Source: Margaritifera margaritifera (taxonomy: Eukaryota; Mollusca; Bivalvia; Unionida; Margaritiferidae). From it: a stretch of DNA of 64,000 nt. The position numbers and the translations under genes were made by a program. Location: positions 4,960,001 through 5,024,000 of the forward strand of contig JAQPZY010001638.1 in assembly GCA_029931535.1 (NCBI GenBank), written 5' to 3'. The number at the start of each line of letters is the position of its first letter. Position 1 is the first letter of the stretch. The notes under the pieces were generated by a model, which was not told the origin of the DNA, searched no databases, and was given only the letters and a program-made list of their open reading frames with translations. This document shows, one piece after another, positions 36,836-48,573 of this stretch.

Positions 36836-37305
36836 TCAATATTCAAATTCCAGAATGGTTGCCCGCAGGTCTTCCATTGAGACCTCAGAAACATCTACCT
36901 TGGCCACAAACACCACTATGGCCAGCGTATCAGCATCAGGGTTATACAGCTTTTCATAGACCTTATGCGCCTTGGAGTCCATATCCTGCTTGATGTGGTG
37001 CAGGGTCCCGCAGACGACTTTGCCATTTTTCTATCCACTGTGCGTACAATGTTTGTCTGAATGTAGCTGCACAGGCTCCCATCTGACTTTCTAGCTAGCG
37101 ACTTATGTTTTACGTCTTGTACATCAGACACCACTTGCATGACAGACCTTTTGTCTCCAGTGGTGAACTTCGCTTTGCTTCTGGTGAAGACAACACCGTG
37201 TTGTGCAGGTAGCCAATGACGAAGATATTGTCCACTAAGGTTCAAAGGTCAGAAAGCGGGAGGAGATGCACGCGTACTTCATGGCCAGCGAGGTAGTCTA
37301 CCTTG
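36836..37305 (-). pseudogene. Multi-gene element, gene X remnant (upstream of Y)
   Basis: The final segment reads HIKQDMDSKAHKVYEKLYN and runs to ILEFEY and TGA at 36836-36838. Only two bases separate this stop from the ATG of gene Y. Earlier segments (about 37305-37000, with DYLAGHEVRVHLL) are in other frames, so at least two frameshifts have occurred. The tight stop-to-start spacing is unlike the host gene and like a viral or transposon gene block. No family recognised. Confidence 0.45.
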
Positions 37306-37479
37306 GAAATGTCGGAGACTACGTTGCTTTTGAAGCATTTTCATGTTGTATGTGTATGGCAGCGGCCTTTTCCACATGAATGCCCATGCTGCAAATTGTT
37401 GTGTGCACAACATCCGTTACTGTAAAAGCAATGTACAAGTATGCCTGGGTCACTTTTTGTACCACAACAATTGGCTCCA

Positions 37480-38260
37480 AAGAAAATATGCCTTCGCTCT
37501 GGTATGACAAAGACTGAAGGTAGAAGGAGGAGAAAATGCGTGACCACCAAAACACGGCTTTCATAACATCCTCCATTGATCAATGAGTTAGATATGCCGA
37601 TGAGGTAGCTATAGTTCGGACCTCATGGCCTTAAATCTTTATGAATGAAAGGTCCCTTTCAGTAAGGGGACTAATAAGCCCTCTTGATTGTGCGGACAAT
37701 CCACCTAGAATAGTAGAAGCAGAAATATTAGCAGTGCTCTTAAGAGGGATGAAAAGACATTTCCTACCCTTCCTTCTAACTTTTGATGCGGCCAAATAGA
37801 ACTGTAAAGCCCTGACTGGGCATACGGGTCAATTTTGATCATCCCCAGTATAGATAGAACTGAGACTGGGAATCTCTATTGGGATTGGAGCTACCGAAGG
37901 GAGCTGTGTTGTTTTTTTTTTTAAATGCTAAAAAACCTGGTTGACAAAGGAGAGAAACAGACTCATAATTACCATTGAACCATAAACAATCTTTATATAT
38001 AGACACGGCATGAAGGTCACTCCTACGTCATGCTGAGGCTAAGGAGAGCAGGAAACAGTTTTAAGAGTAAGGGTCTACAAAGCAGCTTCACCCAGTGGTT
38101 CATAAGGGGATTTTAACAAAGACCACAATATGCATAAGATTATATTTGCGCATTAGTGAGTGAGGCACTGATCTCTGCAGCTCAAAATACCTGATAAGAT
38201 CGGAAATATGAGGATCCAAACCAATGGCTGGGTTTTTTGAGAACTTTAGTGTGTTGGAAA
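37480..38260 (-). pseudogene. DIRS-like tyrosine recombinase remnant
   Basis: The minus strand reads SNTLKFSKNPAIGLDP, then HISDLIRYFELQRSVP. This is the stretch seen just before the catalytic part of the recombinase in DIRS-type elements, where it acts in integration in place of an integrase. Stops and shifts follow, and I could not trace the catalytic Arg-His-Arg-Tyr residues. The copy at 57.7-58.4 kb aligns along the whole stretch (shared CTGATCTCTGCAGCTCAAA-like text). Confidence 0.55.
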
Positions 38261-39090
38261 GGGCTGTCCTATAGCCCTTAGTAGTAGAAACTGTGCATTA
38301 TCTTTCTTTGAACAGTAATAAAAGAAAGTCGGCCACTGCCCTTGTAGAGGGACAGCTATGATTAACACGTTTCCTACTGCATCAATCACAAAAGATTCTC
38401 CACTTTGCATTGTAGTCCTTGGACGTGGACCGTCTCCTGGCCTCAATGGTGCAACTGCAAACCTTTACTTGAAAATTTGTCCTGGCAGATAGATAGATTG
38501 AAATGAGCCAAGCTTGGAGGTGAAGAATCTGTGGGCTGTTATTTAGAAAAGATCCCTTGTGCTGTGACAACAGGTCCCTCCTTTTAAGGCAATGTCCTGG
38601 GCTGGTCTACCAACAGGTCGAGAATATCGTTGAATCACAATCATTGAGCCCACAGAGGGGCTATCACAATGAGCTGAGCAGTGGAGATCCTGGCTTTGTG
38701 GAGCACTTGCAGAATCATTCTGAATGATGGGAAGGCGTAAGTTAATAGACAATTCCACCCCAGACTGAAAGCGTCCACTGCCTAGTCCTTCTGATTTGGA
38801 CTGGGGGGGGGGGACGTAAAAGGGGAGCTTGCTGTTCAATCTCGGGGGCGTCATAAACTGTTCCCAATTTTCCCGCCAACTCAAGTGGCAGTGAAATTCT
38901 GATCCTGGAGAAATCCGAGCTGTGAGGGTATCCCTGTGCAGTTTCCAGTTTGCCAAAGCAAAAACAAGTGGGGGCACAAGTGAAGTCTTCCAAGGGGGAA
39001 CCAGGTCTGTCATGGAAGTCAAGGTCACCAGTAGGAATATATATAAGTGAGCCGACAACGAAGTCTTGGCTTGTAGCACCTCCAAAAGAA
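38260..39090 (-). pseudogene. DIRS-like RNase H region remnant
   Basis: The main open frame is 39085-38543. It includes LNSKLPFYVPPPQSK, matching the LNNKFPLYISP of the fragment at 31.7 kb. A later segment reads RPVGRPAQDIALKGG, then SPQILHLQAWLI, equivalent to the conserved tail ahead of the recombinase in DIRS elements. The reading frame changes at least twice. A run of ten G at 38805 is a likely slippage site. Confidence 0.6.
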
Positions 39091-39154
39091 CCAGGATTCT
39101 GTATAGTCAGTCTAGTGGAACACAAACTAATCTCCTGTTAGTGAGAAAATTCAT

Positions 39155-39870
39155 TCACACGTATACAGAATAATGAGGTAGAACTAGCTCTGATCTCTCT
39201 AGGTTTGGATTGAATCCTAACCATGTCACTACGGACCAGCAGCGGGAAAGAGCTTGCCTGAGGGACTCTATAAGGCCATTGTGGATCAACCAGTGGTCGA
39301 CATACTGGAGGACAGGGATGCCCAGTGACATCAGGTGGGTGGCAACTACTCCCATCACAATGGTAAAGGATCTAGGGGCGGAGGCAAGGCTGAGCGGCTG
39401 AGCATGCAATTGGAAAACCTCCTGGTCCAGAAATAACTGGAGGTCCTTCCTGTGAGGAGGAAAAATTTGTATGTGAAAGTCCGGTCGATGGAGATTGCAG
39501 TAGCCAGGCTTTATGGCATTCCTGACTATAACTGTGGTCTCCATCTTGAAGGGTTCCTCCTGAAGAAACCTGTTTAAGGCAGAAAGATCGATAATCAGCT
39601 GAAACTTTGCACCCTTTTTGGATACCAGGAACTTCCAGGGGCAGAAAGCTGGAGATTTTTCGTTTAACACCCTCTCTGCTGCACCTTTCTGTTGAATGGT
39701 GTACACCTCTTCCCTTAACCACACCATATTTGACTGGTGGAAAAGAATGGAGGTCTTTGCCAGAGAAGGATATTCTCGGAACTGAAACCGGTATCCTTCC
39801 TTTATTATAGAGAGGACCTACCATTTGTCCATTATGCGCAACCAAGTCTCTGAAAAGTTGGCTAGTCAAG
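39155..39870 (-). pseudogene. DIRS-like reverse transcriptase remnant with altered active site
   Basis: A 190-codon frame (39727-39155) shows reverse transcriptase blocks: a WKFLVSKKG strand, FQLIIDLSALNRFLQ, FHIQIFPPHRKDLQ, LSLASAPRSFTIVMG and LQYVDHWLI. The catalytic YxDD motif is YVDH here (39293-39304), so the second aspartate is lost. The FHIQI block stands where the first catalytic Asp region (DAYFHI in relatives) is expected, and it is changed too. The enzyme would be inactive. The frame upstream (39870-39730) continues in another phase. Confidence 0.75.
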
Positions 39871-40016
39871 CACCCAGGAGAATCCTTTCATGAAGGATGC
39901 ATAGCAGGAGAGGGAGCAAGTCCCACAAGCTTCCTCCCTGTGCCTCTCCGGCAACTGCATCTAGCTACAGATGGGCAAGAGGAAGGCTTAAATTGGGGCT
40001 GCTTCCTAGTCTGGGG

Positions 40017-41164
40017 CTACATCCCTTTAAAGAACTTCACTGAAGGCCCCAATGGGTGATCAGGATGAACACGCTTCCTGGCCAGTTTTGACAGGCGAGG
40101 AGCAGATGCAAGGGACCGGTGTTGTTGGTCCTTCAGGTCCTGGGATGACAAAAACAGGATGAAACCTCCAAAGAGGGTATCTATCTCCAAGGTAGCAGCC
40201 ATAACAAGGTTCTTATTGTGATCCAGTAAGATGTTTGAAGTGTAGCATGGCTGGAGACAGAGATTCCTCCGTCAGTATACTGAAGGAGACTGCTGAAAAA
40301 AGGTTGGTGTGCGAGGCTATGGTGATGATCAACCTAGCCTTAATTTCCAGCGCTTCCAGCTTGTTGACTATAAGGCAAGCACAAGTCCTTGTCGAAATTT
40401 CTACTGCCCCTCCCACCCCCCACCCCCCCATCCAAGGGGAGAGGCTTAGGGGCCAGGCAGGGAAGTGCACTCTGTAGCTATCTGCAGAGACCTAAGGCCT
40501 GTGTAGTGGGTGAACAGGTCACCCCCTACGCTGCCTAGCAAACACTTGGCCATGACAAAACCTTTGAGAGAGCTCTCCAACCATAGTGCCATGGGGGAGG
40601 AACAGGAGATCTGGTCATGAAGCACCCCCGAGGGTTTGGGACACAAATCCATGGGAAAAAGGTAGTAAACTTCATTTACTACCTTATCTGAAGACCAGAT
40701 CTCTTCATCCTCTACCACCTGAATCAATGGTTGGGAGGAGGTATGGAACACAATAGGAGGATTGAGCACCACCTCAGTCTGTTCTTCGGTGAATTCGCTA
40801 GAGTCATGTGAAGCAATGGGACTGCCTGTAATAGCAGACCTGGCACGAGGAGAAGAACACATCTTGACCTTCCTTGAGCATTTGGGGGAAGACAGCTGAC
40901 TTCCCTCCTTCCTCTTTTACTCCACACAAGCAGGTGATGTGGGTCCATGACACACAACATCAGCACTGTTACAAGTCCAAGGCCTGGGTATCCATTATCC
41001 ATGGTCCTTAAATAGGAAGGACAATTCACTTCACTGAAATGGATGCCTCCACATTTTGTTGGGATTGAGAGATCATAGGGAAGGAGATTGCTGATTTGAT
41101 CTCCTTCCCTAGTCTGGCATGTGTATATGGAGTCCCTGTCCCCAACAGGTTTGGTCTGTAGCAT
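40017..41164 (-). pseudogene. DIRS-like upstream (gag-like) region, uncertain
   Basis: Open segments lie at 41164-40724, 40862-40446 and 40202-40017, upstream of the reverse transcriptase on the same strand. They hold Ser/Pro/acidic stretches, as in gag proteins of DIRS elements, but no zinc knuckle or other signature. The call rests on position. Confidence 0.35.
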
Positions 41165-41469
41165 CGCAAAAGGATGGATCTCGACCTGATCCCTACCTCC
41201 ATACCAATGGGGCTCTACTGACCGGTGACCTGTACATGAAGAATGATAACCAGCACCCAGTGAAGATGAATATCTACCCTAGAAGTCTAGAAAAATCCCA
41301 AAATAATGAATTAATGATATACATTAGAGCAGTTACGGCCACCCTATTGCTGAAGGAGACGGGTAACATAAAGGGCACTGCTGATAAAACGGAACAAAAA
41401 AAAAAATGCCTCAAAATTCTACAAGAGAGCTTTTATTACAATTTAAAATATGATGGACTGAGGGTGTAA
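41165..41469 (+). pseudogene. Multi-gene element, gene W fragment
   Basis: About 100 codons are open to TAA at 41467-41469, starting beside the DIRS edge. The phrase GALLTGDLYMKNDNQHPVKM has the look of the TGDLxM repeats in tail-fibre-like or structural proteins. I recall a similar phrase in the uncharacterised proteins of this element type (unverified). An A-run at 41397-41406 may mark a frameshift. Confidence 0.4.
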
Positions 41470-43093
41470 ACACTCTAATAATTAATATGGAATCCCGCAT
41501 TTAAATGCCAGAACATGTCTTAACATGAGGAAAGGGAAATTTTCTGCTAGAGCATGACTGAATTCAACTAAACAAAGATGTTGTCCATAAGAGCGAGGAT
41601 GGCTTCTGCACATGGACCTATGATGTGGGGGACAGACTGGATGTGTCTTTTTTCTAGTTCTGGACTTCTAGAACCTTCTATCTAATGGAAGTATGGAATT
41701 TTCTTATATGGATGTGGGTAATTTCCATCCCAGAATGGTAAACAATCAATTGCCACAGGTAATGTATTACTGATATAAAACAAAATTCTCCTGTAACTTC
41801 ATGTCTTTTATCCTTAATTATATGCACATCTAGAAAAATGATATATGAAGAATACCAGTAAGTTTTGAAGTTCCAAAAGAGTGTATTAAAGATAATGGTG
41901 TTCTGCACATGTTGTCAATAATTTTTTAAGCAAATAGTTCATAAGCTAAAACTAATATTTTTGCTTATACAATTTCCTTACAATGCCATCATTCTTTTTC
42001 CTAGTTTGATTGTTTTACCTATTTAGAAGACAACTCCCAAAATTAAAGTTTTGATAACAATAAGAAAGACTTTAGGAATGCTAAATTAAGTTTCTTTATG
42101 TGATTTTCCTTATTTTTGTCATGGATCATACATGTACGTACAACAGTGTAATGTGTAGAAGTAGGTTCATGGGAAGTGTGTCAAAACGAGTGACATATTA
42201 CAAAAACATTCCACCAAGGGTTCATCTGGTTGTAAGCATGCCATGCAGATTATGAGGGAATATCATTGATATTTGATATACATGCAAACTAAAATAAATA
42301 ATGTTTCAAATGAAGTCAATCTGAATGGAGTATATTGTATAAAAGGTGAAACTAGGTCCTTAAGTGTATCAAAACCAATTACTCCAGGAGACTATTTTGA
42401 ACATTATTAATTATGAAATTTATACACTCACTTCTCCCTATTTTTGCCAAGTTGGCCCTATTCTGGTGAAGAGAGAAGTCCGTATTATAGTCAGCATGAG
42501 CCCTGACCTAGTTTCATGTACTTTATTTCAATCCACAAGAAAATACAAGCATATTTTAAAAAAACACTTCACATGTGTTACAAAAGAATATGGCATATTT
42601 TAATCTCTTACCATCATCTACTGCTAATGACAATCTAAATACATATTACAGATTGATCAGAGTTTGTCATTAAATAAAAATAAAATGAAAACAGATATGA
42701 CAGGACAAATCTTGATTGTAATCTTCCAGATATTTAAAATTGCTTCATTTCAGTAGTGTATTTTGCTAGTGAGTGGAAAAGTAGAAGGTTGGTCCTAAAT
42801 ATTACTAGCACAACCAATGAACAGACCCCAGTTTGTGATGTCTGGTACCAAAACTTATATGACTAATAGCAAACCAAATTAAATTCCAAGACCAATAAGT
42901 TGCTAACAGTAAATAAAACTCATGGATCTGTTTTGTTATTACCCATTGAAACTAATTCCTATATGCAAACAACATGTCACCATGTGCAGTTTTTAGTAGT
43001 ATCCTCAATGGCTGTGTAAAACAAAAGTTTTGACATAAAGACTTTGACTTTAATGATTTCCTCTTTTAATAAAGGGTGACACATTCTCTACAA

Positions 43094-43270
43094 GTGAGTA
43101 ATATTGCTTTAACAAACAAATGTTATTTGTCGCGTCAGTGTCAGTAATCTCTACAGGTGAGTAATATAGTTTTAAACAAATGTTATTTGTCATGTCAGTG
43201 TCAGTAATCTCTACAGGTGAGTAATATAGTTTTAAACAGATGTTATTTGTCATATCAGTGTCAGCAATCT
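43094..43270. repeat. 60-bp tandem repeat, 3 copies
   Basis: Units begin GTGAGTAATATAGTTTTAAA and end GTCAGTGTCAGTAATCTC. The first unit is 62 bp. Each unit starts with a consensus-like GTGAGT donor on the plus strand, but no plus-strand gene is present. Confidence 0.93.
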
Positions 43271-43943
43271 AATGAATAGTGAAACATGGTTTTTGACAAT
43301 GTGAATCACATATGTAACTTGCTGAAACTATTTCTGATGATAAGCAAGCCATTTCTCTACTTTATGAAAGCAGTATTAGTCTGTCTTTCTTGTCTTATCA
43401 CTGTATAACTACAAATGTTTCCAAAAACAGTGCATATAAAATTCTTTTTAAACAATATCCGAAGATTACAAGGCATGACAAAATTATTTTGTCCAAAAAT
43501 TTGGGTATTTGTAAACAAACGGTCTCCAAAGACATACAGAAAATATGATAAATTACAGTAACTGATGAGCAGATAAACACAAAAACAGACAGATGAACTA
43601 TACTGTTGATGTGAATTCCTTGTTTGTAACATATGTTCCATGTTTTGGAAAATATTATATACTTAAACTTCAAAAACTTTGCCTTGACTAGCAGGGCCGT
43701 ATTACTGCTGAAAGATAAAACAAAGACATTGAAGCCAGCCTGAGAGCTAGCATTTTTTGGGGGTAAATCTCAGCACTTTAAGTTCTACACTATATGCACT
43801 CAACCAGAAGTTACTGTGTTGCATGGAGACCAAACAGTTTCCCATCCTGACAACAATTTATAACTTGAACTGTGGCTCTTTGTGCACAGCATAATACTCA
43901 TGAGTACATCTTAACAAAATGAAATCATATGAACACTACTTAC

Positions 43944-45518
43944 CAAGATCGACCATCTTCATAAAATGTTCCACAAGTTCCTCTGTGGATTTTCCCAGAT
44001 GAAGGAACAGGTTTTTCATATCAGGAAACAGATCCACATCCGATGGTTTGGCCAAAAAGATTTTATCATGACAATCCTCCCTACTTGTAAAAGATGCAAA
44101 GTTTCCATCTTGTAGTGGCAGCAAGTGCAGCCCTTTCAGTTTATGGTAATCAGCATCTGCTACAAGAAATTCTAGTATTGAAACTTGTTCCTCAAAACCA
44201 AGTTCACAGTACTTGGGATTAGTCTTAAGAATTTTGCAGAATTCCTTTGGACTCAAGTCCAAGATCTCTGGCTTATCAAGGAAATAACTACCTACATGTT
44301 GAGGAACATCCACCCAATTCTGATCATATATTCTGAGAGTATTTTTGACGTTTTCCTTGCACTTCTCTGATAATTTTTGATAATGACAGAATGAAGAAAA
44401 CAAAGCATCTCTTGGTGTTATCCACTTTCCACCATCACACTGTGTAAAAAGAACTGACATATTCCACAATTTCTCCTTGACTTTATCTACTAAATGCCTC
44501 CATTTTTCATCAACTTCCGTCAAAACAGGAAGCACTGCATAGACCTGCTCAATCATTTTCTTGTCATTTCCATGGTTAGAGCAGTGTTTCACCATCTCCT
44601 GTATCAACATGCAGTATGCACTGGGCAGTATCTCTCGTACAAGGCACTGGTTCCATTGGATGGCATTATCCATGTGAAGGTTTTGAGACTCCTGTTCAGA
44701 TGATGACCACTTCAAATGTCGTCTATTCCGACTCAATGCAAATAGTCCATTAACATGTACTGGTAGTCCAGTCAAGCTTTTTGCTTCCTGTGGTAGTGGC
44801 ATGAAGCAGAAAATGTGTCCTCCTTTCTGAAAATGATCACTAAAACTTTCACACATTGCAACACCTACATATGGGCTATATGAGAGTGATTTGTCATTTG
44901 AAAGCCTTTTGAGAGTGTCTGACATTTCCCCACCTTTGTAGAAATCCACCACTGTCCAATGAATTTTCTCTGGCTCATTCTCTTCCCAAGCTTCTGTTAT
45001 ACTCACACAAACATGTCTACAGCTGTCTAGGTCATTGTCAGAATAACCCCCATTTAACTCTAACACTTTATTGATGAATTTAAACTTTCTGTCCTTAGAG
45101 TCTGGATCCATCTTTACTTTGACCTTGAATAATGGATCCACCATTCCATGGTCAAACTGTGTCCCCGTATCAGAACAAAACAACTCCACACTTGCAAGAC
45201 TTTTCAAGAATATGAGGATGCTGGGAGCATCTGTCTGGAAGGACTTGAACAGATCCAAGACCTTTGCAGGCGTATAGGTTGTGTCAGATAGGTCAGTGGG
45301 CATGTCACGCAGTGGAAACCAAAATAAAGTTCCATTGTAATTTCCATTTTTTAATACACTGGAGGAGAATCCAAATACCTTGTTCAGCATCTCTAGGCAG
45401 TCTGATCGTGTAGATTTGGACATGTCATGCAGCTTCATTATCTTGCAAACCTCGTCTTCTTCTTTTTCATAGGGGTTTAGTAGCAGAAGCTGATCACCAC
45501 TTATAATGCAAGGATAGT
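43944..45518 (-). CDS. SACS: Sacsin-like protein, exon completing HATPase repeat 1 (SRR1)
   Basis: 1,575 nt. The acceptor is TTTTGGCAG at 45519 onward. The split codon G|AC gives HIT-D-YPCIISGDQ across the join with exon 51490-51637. The donor is CTTG|GTAAGT at 43944/43943. The reading continues the Hsp90-like ATPase fold (SGDQLLLLNPY, then GTLFWFPLRD) and the sacsin repeat body, including CFMPLPQEAKSLTGLPVHVN. It ends MVDLG in phase with the giant exon. The first in-frame codon that could start translation near 45525 is a TTG inside the intron, so this is an internal exon. No stop or frameshift. Confidence 0.93.
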
Positions 45519-46189
45519 CTGCCAAAAGAAAACAAAATTACACTTTCATGAAAAGATTCAGTGAATTTGCAGACATTATTTATCTAAAACAGTGACCATA
45601 CTATTTCATATGAGTGTTACATCAGTACACAGAATTTTAATTTCATCAGACTGGTTCAAACTGTGTTCAAGCCTGCGATTTTGTGCTGGAAGTGAATGTC
45701 CAATATAGGCATTTCACATGGGAATTTGTTTTCATTTTTAAGACAATATCTCTGTAAGTTCTCCCTGAAAATTAACTTCTGTGATTGCACAAGTATTATA
45801 GCCATATATAGTTGGCTAAGTTGAAATGTTTGTCTCAAAGCTCCTGCAAGACTTAAAAGCTTAAGGCTCCACTGCTCTTCCTTGGAATAACAATCTTTAT
45901 CAGTGTTATGGCAAAGCTTCCCCTTCACAAACTGATTTCAAAGATTCTTTATACCCAAACCAAAACAAGTTTATATGTTCACAGAATTAGATTCTCATAT
46001 GTAATAAAACTCTTAAATAAGATAATATTGTATCACTTTGTTACAGTATTATTCTTCTCCCTCACCGCTAAGGCGAGGGGACATAGAAATGGTCTCCATC
46101 CATCTATCCATCTGTCTGTCCATCCATTTTTCCATCCATCCAGCTTGTGAATGCTATAGCATCCACAATTATTATTGGATCTGATGAGT

Positions 46190-48105
46190 CTGATTATGAA
46201 CAGATTCTGCACATATTTCTTAGAGTTATGGCCCTTGAATGTCTCAGAACAGACACAACATTGTAAGTACTCTAGCTTCAACATTTATTAGTAGATTTCA
46301 ACTAAATTTGTTGAGAAGCTTCATCACAACATGAGCCTGGAAAATTTGAATAATGAGCACGTTTTGCACATAATTTTTGAAGGTATGATCATTAACCATC
46401 TTAGCATAGGAATTGCTAATGCATGACATTGTCAACACTCTAACATTTATTAAAAAATGTTAACCACATTTGATATGATGAGTCATCTGAAACAAAAACT
46501 CATATGAGTGTGATCACATTCTGCACATATTTCTTAGAGTTATGACTCTTGATTGTCTTAGCATAGAAATTGCTAATGTACAACATTGTGAACACTTTAG
46601 CTTCCACATTTTTTATAAAAGAAGATTTCGACCAAATTTGCAGTGAAGTTTCATCTGAACAGGAGCTTGGATGAATTTCATGATCAGCATGTTATTCACA
46701 TACTTTTTAGAGTTATGTCCCTTCTGTGCAAAGGCACTGCTAATGCACAACTTCATATTTATGATTAGATTTCAACTAAATCTGCCGTGAAGCTTCATCT
46801 AAACAAAAACTCGGATGGACTTGATGATGAGCATATTCTGCATATATTTTTCTTCGAGTTATGGCTCTGGATGATCTTAGCAATGTCATCACTAATTTAA
46901 CACACACTCTAGCATACACATTTTCCATCTGATTTAACACAAATTTGCTGTGAAACTTCATCTTAACAAGAGCTTGGATGACTTTGGCTTGTATTTCTAA
47001 GAGTTAACACCCTTGACTGACTTCAACAGACATTCCAGTTGCTTTTGGACTCTAGCATTCAGACATATGGTTTGATTTCAAATTCAGTGAAGCTTCTTCT
47101 CAACAAAAGCTTAGGAGTTCAATGATGACCTTATTTTACCAAGTTATGGTCCTTGATCTATTTTGAATAGGCATCCCTCTGGCTTGTGAACACACAAACA
47201 TTCACATTTTTTTGGTCTAATTTCAATCAAAACTGGTTGTGAAGCTTCACCTCAACAAGGTTTCTGATAAATTTATTGATTAGTAGATTTTGTACTATTT
47301 CTGACAAAATTGTGGCATTTGATCAACTTAGAATGTGCATCTCTATGGACTGTGATCTATAATCCAGCATTCACACTTTTGTTTGATTCAAATCAAATTT
47401 GCAGTGAAGCTTTAGCTCAACAAGATCTTGGATGTGTTTAAAGATGATCAGATTATGACCTTAATTTACAGAGTTATGACCCCTGAAAGACTTGGTATAT
47501 GCATTGCACTGGGATGGGAACACCCTAGCATTCACATGTTCTATATGATTTGAACTGAATTGGTTGTGTAGTTTCATTTTAACAAGATCTCAGGTGACAT
47601 CCACAATGATCAGATTTGTATGACATTTTATGGAGTTATTGCCCTTGAATGACTTGGGCATCTCACTTGCTTTTGAACACTAGCATTCACCTTTTGGTGG
47701 GTTTAATTCCAACCACATTTGCAAATAAAGTTCCCCTCCCCAAAGTCTTGGAGTTTGATGATGACCAGATTTTTACTATATTTGACAGAGTTGTGGCCCT
47801 TGACCAACTGTGAATAGCCACACATCTCAATGTATTCTGAACACTCTAGAATCCAAATCTTTTGTATGACATTATCCAAATTTCCTGAAAAGCTTTATTT
47901 CAACAAGAAACAAGATTTAAGATTAATCTGATGATTAGAAGATTTTGACCATATTTTACAAAGTTATGGCCCATGACTGACTTGGAATATTTTAATGGTT
48001 TGTGAAAACTAGTTTTCTTATTTTTTCAACCATGTCTTAGATGATATCAACTTGAAGAAAGATTCAGACCACATTCTAAAGAGTTATTGCCAATAAAAGT
48101 CCTAG
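46190..48105. repeat. Diverged tandem array, about 13 copies of about 160 bp
   Basis: Anchors of the type AGAGTTATGGCCCTTGAATG recur near 46223, 46385, 46535, 46710, 46856, 47000, 47143, 47304, 47469, 47633, 47788, 47960 and 48080. The second anchor GTGAAGCTTCATCTCAACAA sits roughly midway. Spacing drifts between about 120 and 175 bp. Divergence is high, so the array is old. A (CATC)n-type tract lies just before it (46095-46140). Not coding. Confidence 0.88.
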
Positions 48106-48573
48106 TATTACACCCACTTCCCAGTCCTCTAGCCTTCTAGGAGGAGGCAGTAGGGGACACCGACCATGTTATCAGGGGCAACTCTTGTCATACTGATGAT
48201 CTCCACTTCCAAAACTTATTTATCTCAACAAGATAAATGATGACCAAAATTATGCAGTTTTCTTTATAGTTTTGTTTTTATTTTTGGCATATGTTTAAAT
48301 TAGTATTTTTGCTTTTGCCACACATTTGAAAATTTACTGATGCACCAGAAATGACACAAATGCCCGTCTCCCTTCCCCGGCTTCACTGAGTAGTGAAAGT
48401 AGAATATAACCATATTTATCTGCCCTCACCCCCCCCCCCCACACCGAGTTTTCATTTTTAAATGGTTCTACTGGCCGAGGGGGCCAGTGACTGGCAGATG
48501 ACCAAATCTTCAGACAGACTTTTATTTCTCTGAGGGGTCACAGTATTATCACGACTCTGTCACCTTATCTAAC

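Larger units (their letters stand above)
37480..41164 (-). mobile_element. DIRS-like retrotransposon, decayed, gag to tyrosine recombinase
   Basis: A minus-strand element about 3.7 kb long. Its parts lie in DIRS order: a possible gag region (41164-40000), reverse transcriptase (39870-39155), RNase H (39090-38260) and tyrosine recombinase (38260-37480). All parts carry frameshifts and stops. A related copy lies at 57660-59400 and a fragment at 31200-32100, all on the same strand. The ends are not resolved: I see no clear split direct or inverted terminal repeats. It appears to sit between two parts of the multi-gene element (up to 37305, and from 41165), which suggests it inserted there. Confidence 0.75.
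30082..43943 (-). other. Sacsin-like intron (13.9 kb) filled with mobile DNA
   Basis: Donor CTTG|GTAAGT at 43944/43943 and acceptor TTTCAG|GA at 30082/30081, phase 1. It holds the DIRS-like pieces and the multi-gene element listed below. 30082-31190 has a poly-A run at about 30300 and nothing else I can assign. 41470-43090 is AT-rich with no gene seen. 43271-43943 shows only short open frames that resemble nothing I know. Confidence 0.9.

Noticed and set aside
43094..43270. Series of real splice donors (GTGAGT) on the plus strand
   Set aside because: They are the start of each 60-bp repeat unit; no exon-like sequence is attached.
45523..45525. Start codon of an exon-sized gene at 45525
   Set aside because: It is a TTG in the intron next to the acceptor; the phase-matched splice to exon 51490-51637 explains the frame.
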